Origin: CAISIP01 sp041581405
Lineage (GTDB): Bacteria > Pseudomonadota > Gammaproteobacteria > Burkholderiales > Burkholderiaceae_C
Direction: 5' to 3'
Assembly (NCBI GenBank): GCA_041581405.1
Contig: JBFIDI010000318.1
Coordinates: 1-6,907 of the forward strand
DNA: 6,907 nt
The position numbers were made by a program, and so were the translations under genes. Shown here in pieces: positions 5,716-6,907 of the stretch. How positions within the stretch are numbered: the first letter of the stretch is position 1; every line of letters begins with the position of its first letter. The notes below the pieces were generated by a model. It worked only from the letters and a program-made list of their open reading frames with translations, made no database searches and was not told the DNA's origin.

Positions 5716-6907
5716 ATGAAAATATCCACCACTACATTCTTTCCTCGCAATCGCGTCGCCGCATCGGTGCTGCTGGTTTTTGCGCTGGCCGCCTGCAGCG
5801 GCGAAAAGCCCGAGACCATGGTCGCGTCCGCGCGCGACTACATGGCCAAGAGCGACTACAAGTCGGCCGTGATCCAGGTCAAGAACGCATTGCAGGAGGA
5901 CCCGGAACTGCCGGAGGCCCGCTACATCCTGGGGCTGGCGCTGCTCAGGAGCGGCGACCCGGTTGGGGCCGAGACGGAGTTGCGCAAGGCGCGTTCGCTG
6001 GGTCAGCCGGACGATCAGGTCATTCCTCCGTTGGCCCAGGCCTTGTTGATGCAGGGCAAGACCAAGAATGTCGTCGAGGACTTCGCCGGAGTGCAGTTGA
6101 CTACGCCGGCGGCCAAGGCACAGTACCAGACCACGTTGGCGACGGCACATGCTGCGCAGGGGTCGGTCGAGCGTGCCCGCCAGGCGCTGGCCGCGGCGCT
6201 GGAGGTCGATCCCGCCTATGCACCTGCCTTGTTGATCCAGGCCGGCGAACTGGCTCGCCAAGCCAAGTTCGATGATGCATTGGCTATCGCCGACGGGATC
6301 CTGGCCAAGGACGACAAGAATGCCGAGGCCTGGAAACTGAAGGGTGACTTGCTGCAGATCGGCAAGAACCAGTCGGAGGAGGCGATGCAGGCCTATCGCA
6401 AGGCCATCGAGATCCAACCGAACTATGTGCTGGCGCACACCGCCATCCTGACGTACCTGTTCAAGCAGGGTGACCTCGACAAGGCAGGCCTGCAATTGGC
6501 CGAACTCAAGAAAGTCGCGCCGAACTATGCCCAGACACGGTATTTCGACACCTTGCACGCGTTCCAGAAAAAAGACATCAAGCGCGCGCGCGAGTTGTCA
6601 CAGCAACTGATGAAGGTTGCGCCGAACAATGCGCAGTCCCTGGTGCTGGCGGCGGCCATCGAGATGCAGTCCAATGCAATCGTGCAGGCCGAGACCTACC
6701 TCACCAAGGCCTTGCAGGGCGCGCCGAACTTCGCGCTCGCGCGCCAGATGCTGACCTCCGCCTATCTGCGCAGTGGCCAGCCGGAAAAGGCACTGTCGAC
6801 CTTGGAGCCTGCGCTCAAGGAAGGCAATCTGGATTCCAAGACCAATGCACTGGCCGGTGAGGTCTATCTGCAGAACGGCGACCTCAAGAAGGCCGAGGAC
6901 TATTTCG
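5716..6907 (+). CDS. prsT: PEP-CTERM system TPR-repeat lipoprotein PrsT (5' part, runs off the window)
   Basis: The first 397 residues are visible and the frame is open to the last base; family members are about 900 residues. ATG 5716 follows AGGG (5707-5710) by 5 bases. The N-terminus is a lipoprotein signal: positive residues R11/R13, a hydrophobic stretch at 14-26 and lipobox LAAC with C27. Ser at +2 predicts outer-membrane sorting. From about residue 33 the protein is a chain of roughly ten tetratricopeptide repeats. Their helix-B ends carry a Pro or equivalent at 63, 98, 131, 166, 201 (Lys), 235, 269, 303 and 337, 33-35 residues apart. The early motif KSAVIQVKNALQEDPE is typical of PrsT. 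TPRs bind proteins, so a periplasmic scaffold for polysaccharide or PEP-CTERM protein export is likely, but the partner is not known. It follows prsR by 36 bases, probably in the same transcript. Confidence 0.93.
   Translation, partial: MKISTTTFFPRNRVAASVLLVFALAACSGEKPETMVASARDYMAKSDYKSAVIQVKNALQEDPELPEARYILGLALLRSGDPVGAETELRKARSLGQPDDQVIPPLAQALLMQGKTKNVVEDFAGVQLTTPAAKAQYQTTLATAHAAQGSVERARQALAAALEVDPAYAPALLIQAGELARQAKFDDALAIADGILAKDDKNAEAWKLKGDLLQIGKNQSEEAMQAYRKAIEIQPNYVLAHTAILTYLFKQGDLDKAGLQLAELKKVAPNYAQTRYFDTLHAFQKKDIKRARELSQQLMKVAPNNAQSLVLAAAIEMQSNAIVQAETYLTKALQGAPNFALARQMLTSAYLRSGQPEKALSTLEPALKEGNLDSKTNALAGEVYLQNGDLKKAEDYF
6517..6729 (+). repeat. Coding direct repeat: gcgccgaac every 102 bases (TPR units)
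   Basis: The identical 9-mer gcgccgaac (Ala-Pro-Asn) occurs at 6517-6525, 6619-6627 and 6721-6729, exactly 102 bases (34 codons) apart. The same register continues upstream at residue 234 as Gln-Pro-Asn. Flanking sequence between copies is diverged, so these are old TPR units rather than a fresh tandem duplication. Confidence 0.85.

Noticed and set aside
1..6907. CRISPR array, tRNA/rRNA, insertion sequence or phage features
   Set aside because: No spaced identical repeats outside the TPR coding units, no cloverleaf or transposase motifs, and no abrupt change in composition at gene borders were seen.

Overview
The window is GC-rich, densely coded on the + strand, and carries part of an exosortase A (XrtA)/PEP-CTERM extracellular polysaccharide and protein-sorting locus. 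This type of locus is typical of Gram-negative biofilm- or floc-forming proteobacteria, mostly beta- and gammaproteobacteria. The lipoprotein signal, sigma54-type regulator and GC-rich codon use fit that group, but the sequence alone does not fix a genus.

Layout: (1) 1-557, the 3' part of a type III-fold PLP-dependent decarboxylase of the kind found in exosortase A loci. (2) 558-789, a 232-base gap, the only sizeable non-coding stretch. It holds a perfect 6-bp-arm dyad and, just before the next gene, a tiny SD-led open frame. (3) 790-2172, a membrane phosphoglycosyl transferase expected to start polysaccharide repeat-unit synthesis on undecaprenyl phosphate. (4) 2210-4321, the membrane histidine kinase PrsK. 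(5) 4318-5679, the sigma54-dependent response regulator PrsR, whose start overlaps the prsK stop as ATGA. (6) 5716 to the window end, the N-terminal 397 residues of the TPR-repeat lipoprotein PrsT.

How they fit together: the transferase makes lipid-linked sugar for an exopolysaccharide. PrsK senses an unknown signal through a nine-helix membrane region plus a GAF-like domain and should phosphorylate PrsR. PrsR has an intact GAFTGA loop and a Fis-type DNA-binding helix, so it should activate sigma54 promoters, which in such genomes are expected to include PEP-CTERM genes. PrsT is probably an outer-membrane-anchored TPR scaffold. The exosortase itself and the PEP-CTERM substrates lie outside the window.

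The system is a known one. The points most worth a second look are regulatory. There is a GGCACG-N6-GC sigma54-like element directly in front of prsK. There is an NtrC-like dyad in the 558-789 gap. Both the transferase and prsK are preceded by a very short reading frame with a good Shine-Dalgarno sequence that overlaps the start of the real gene.
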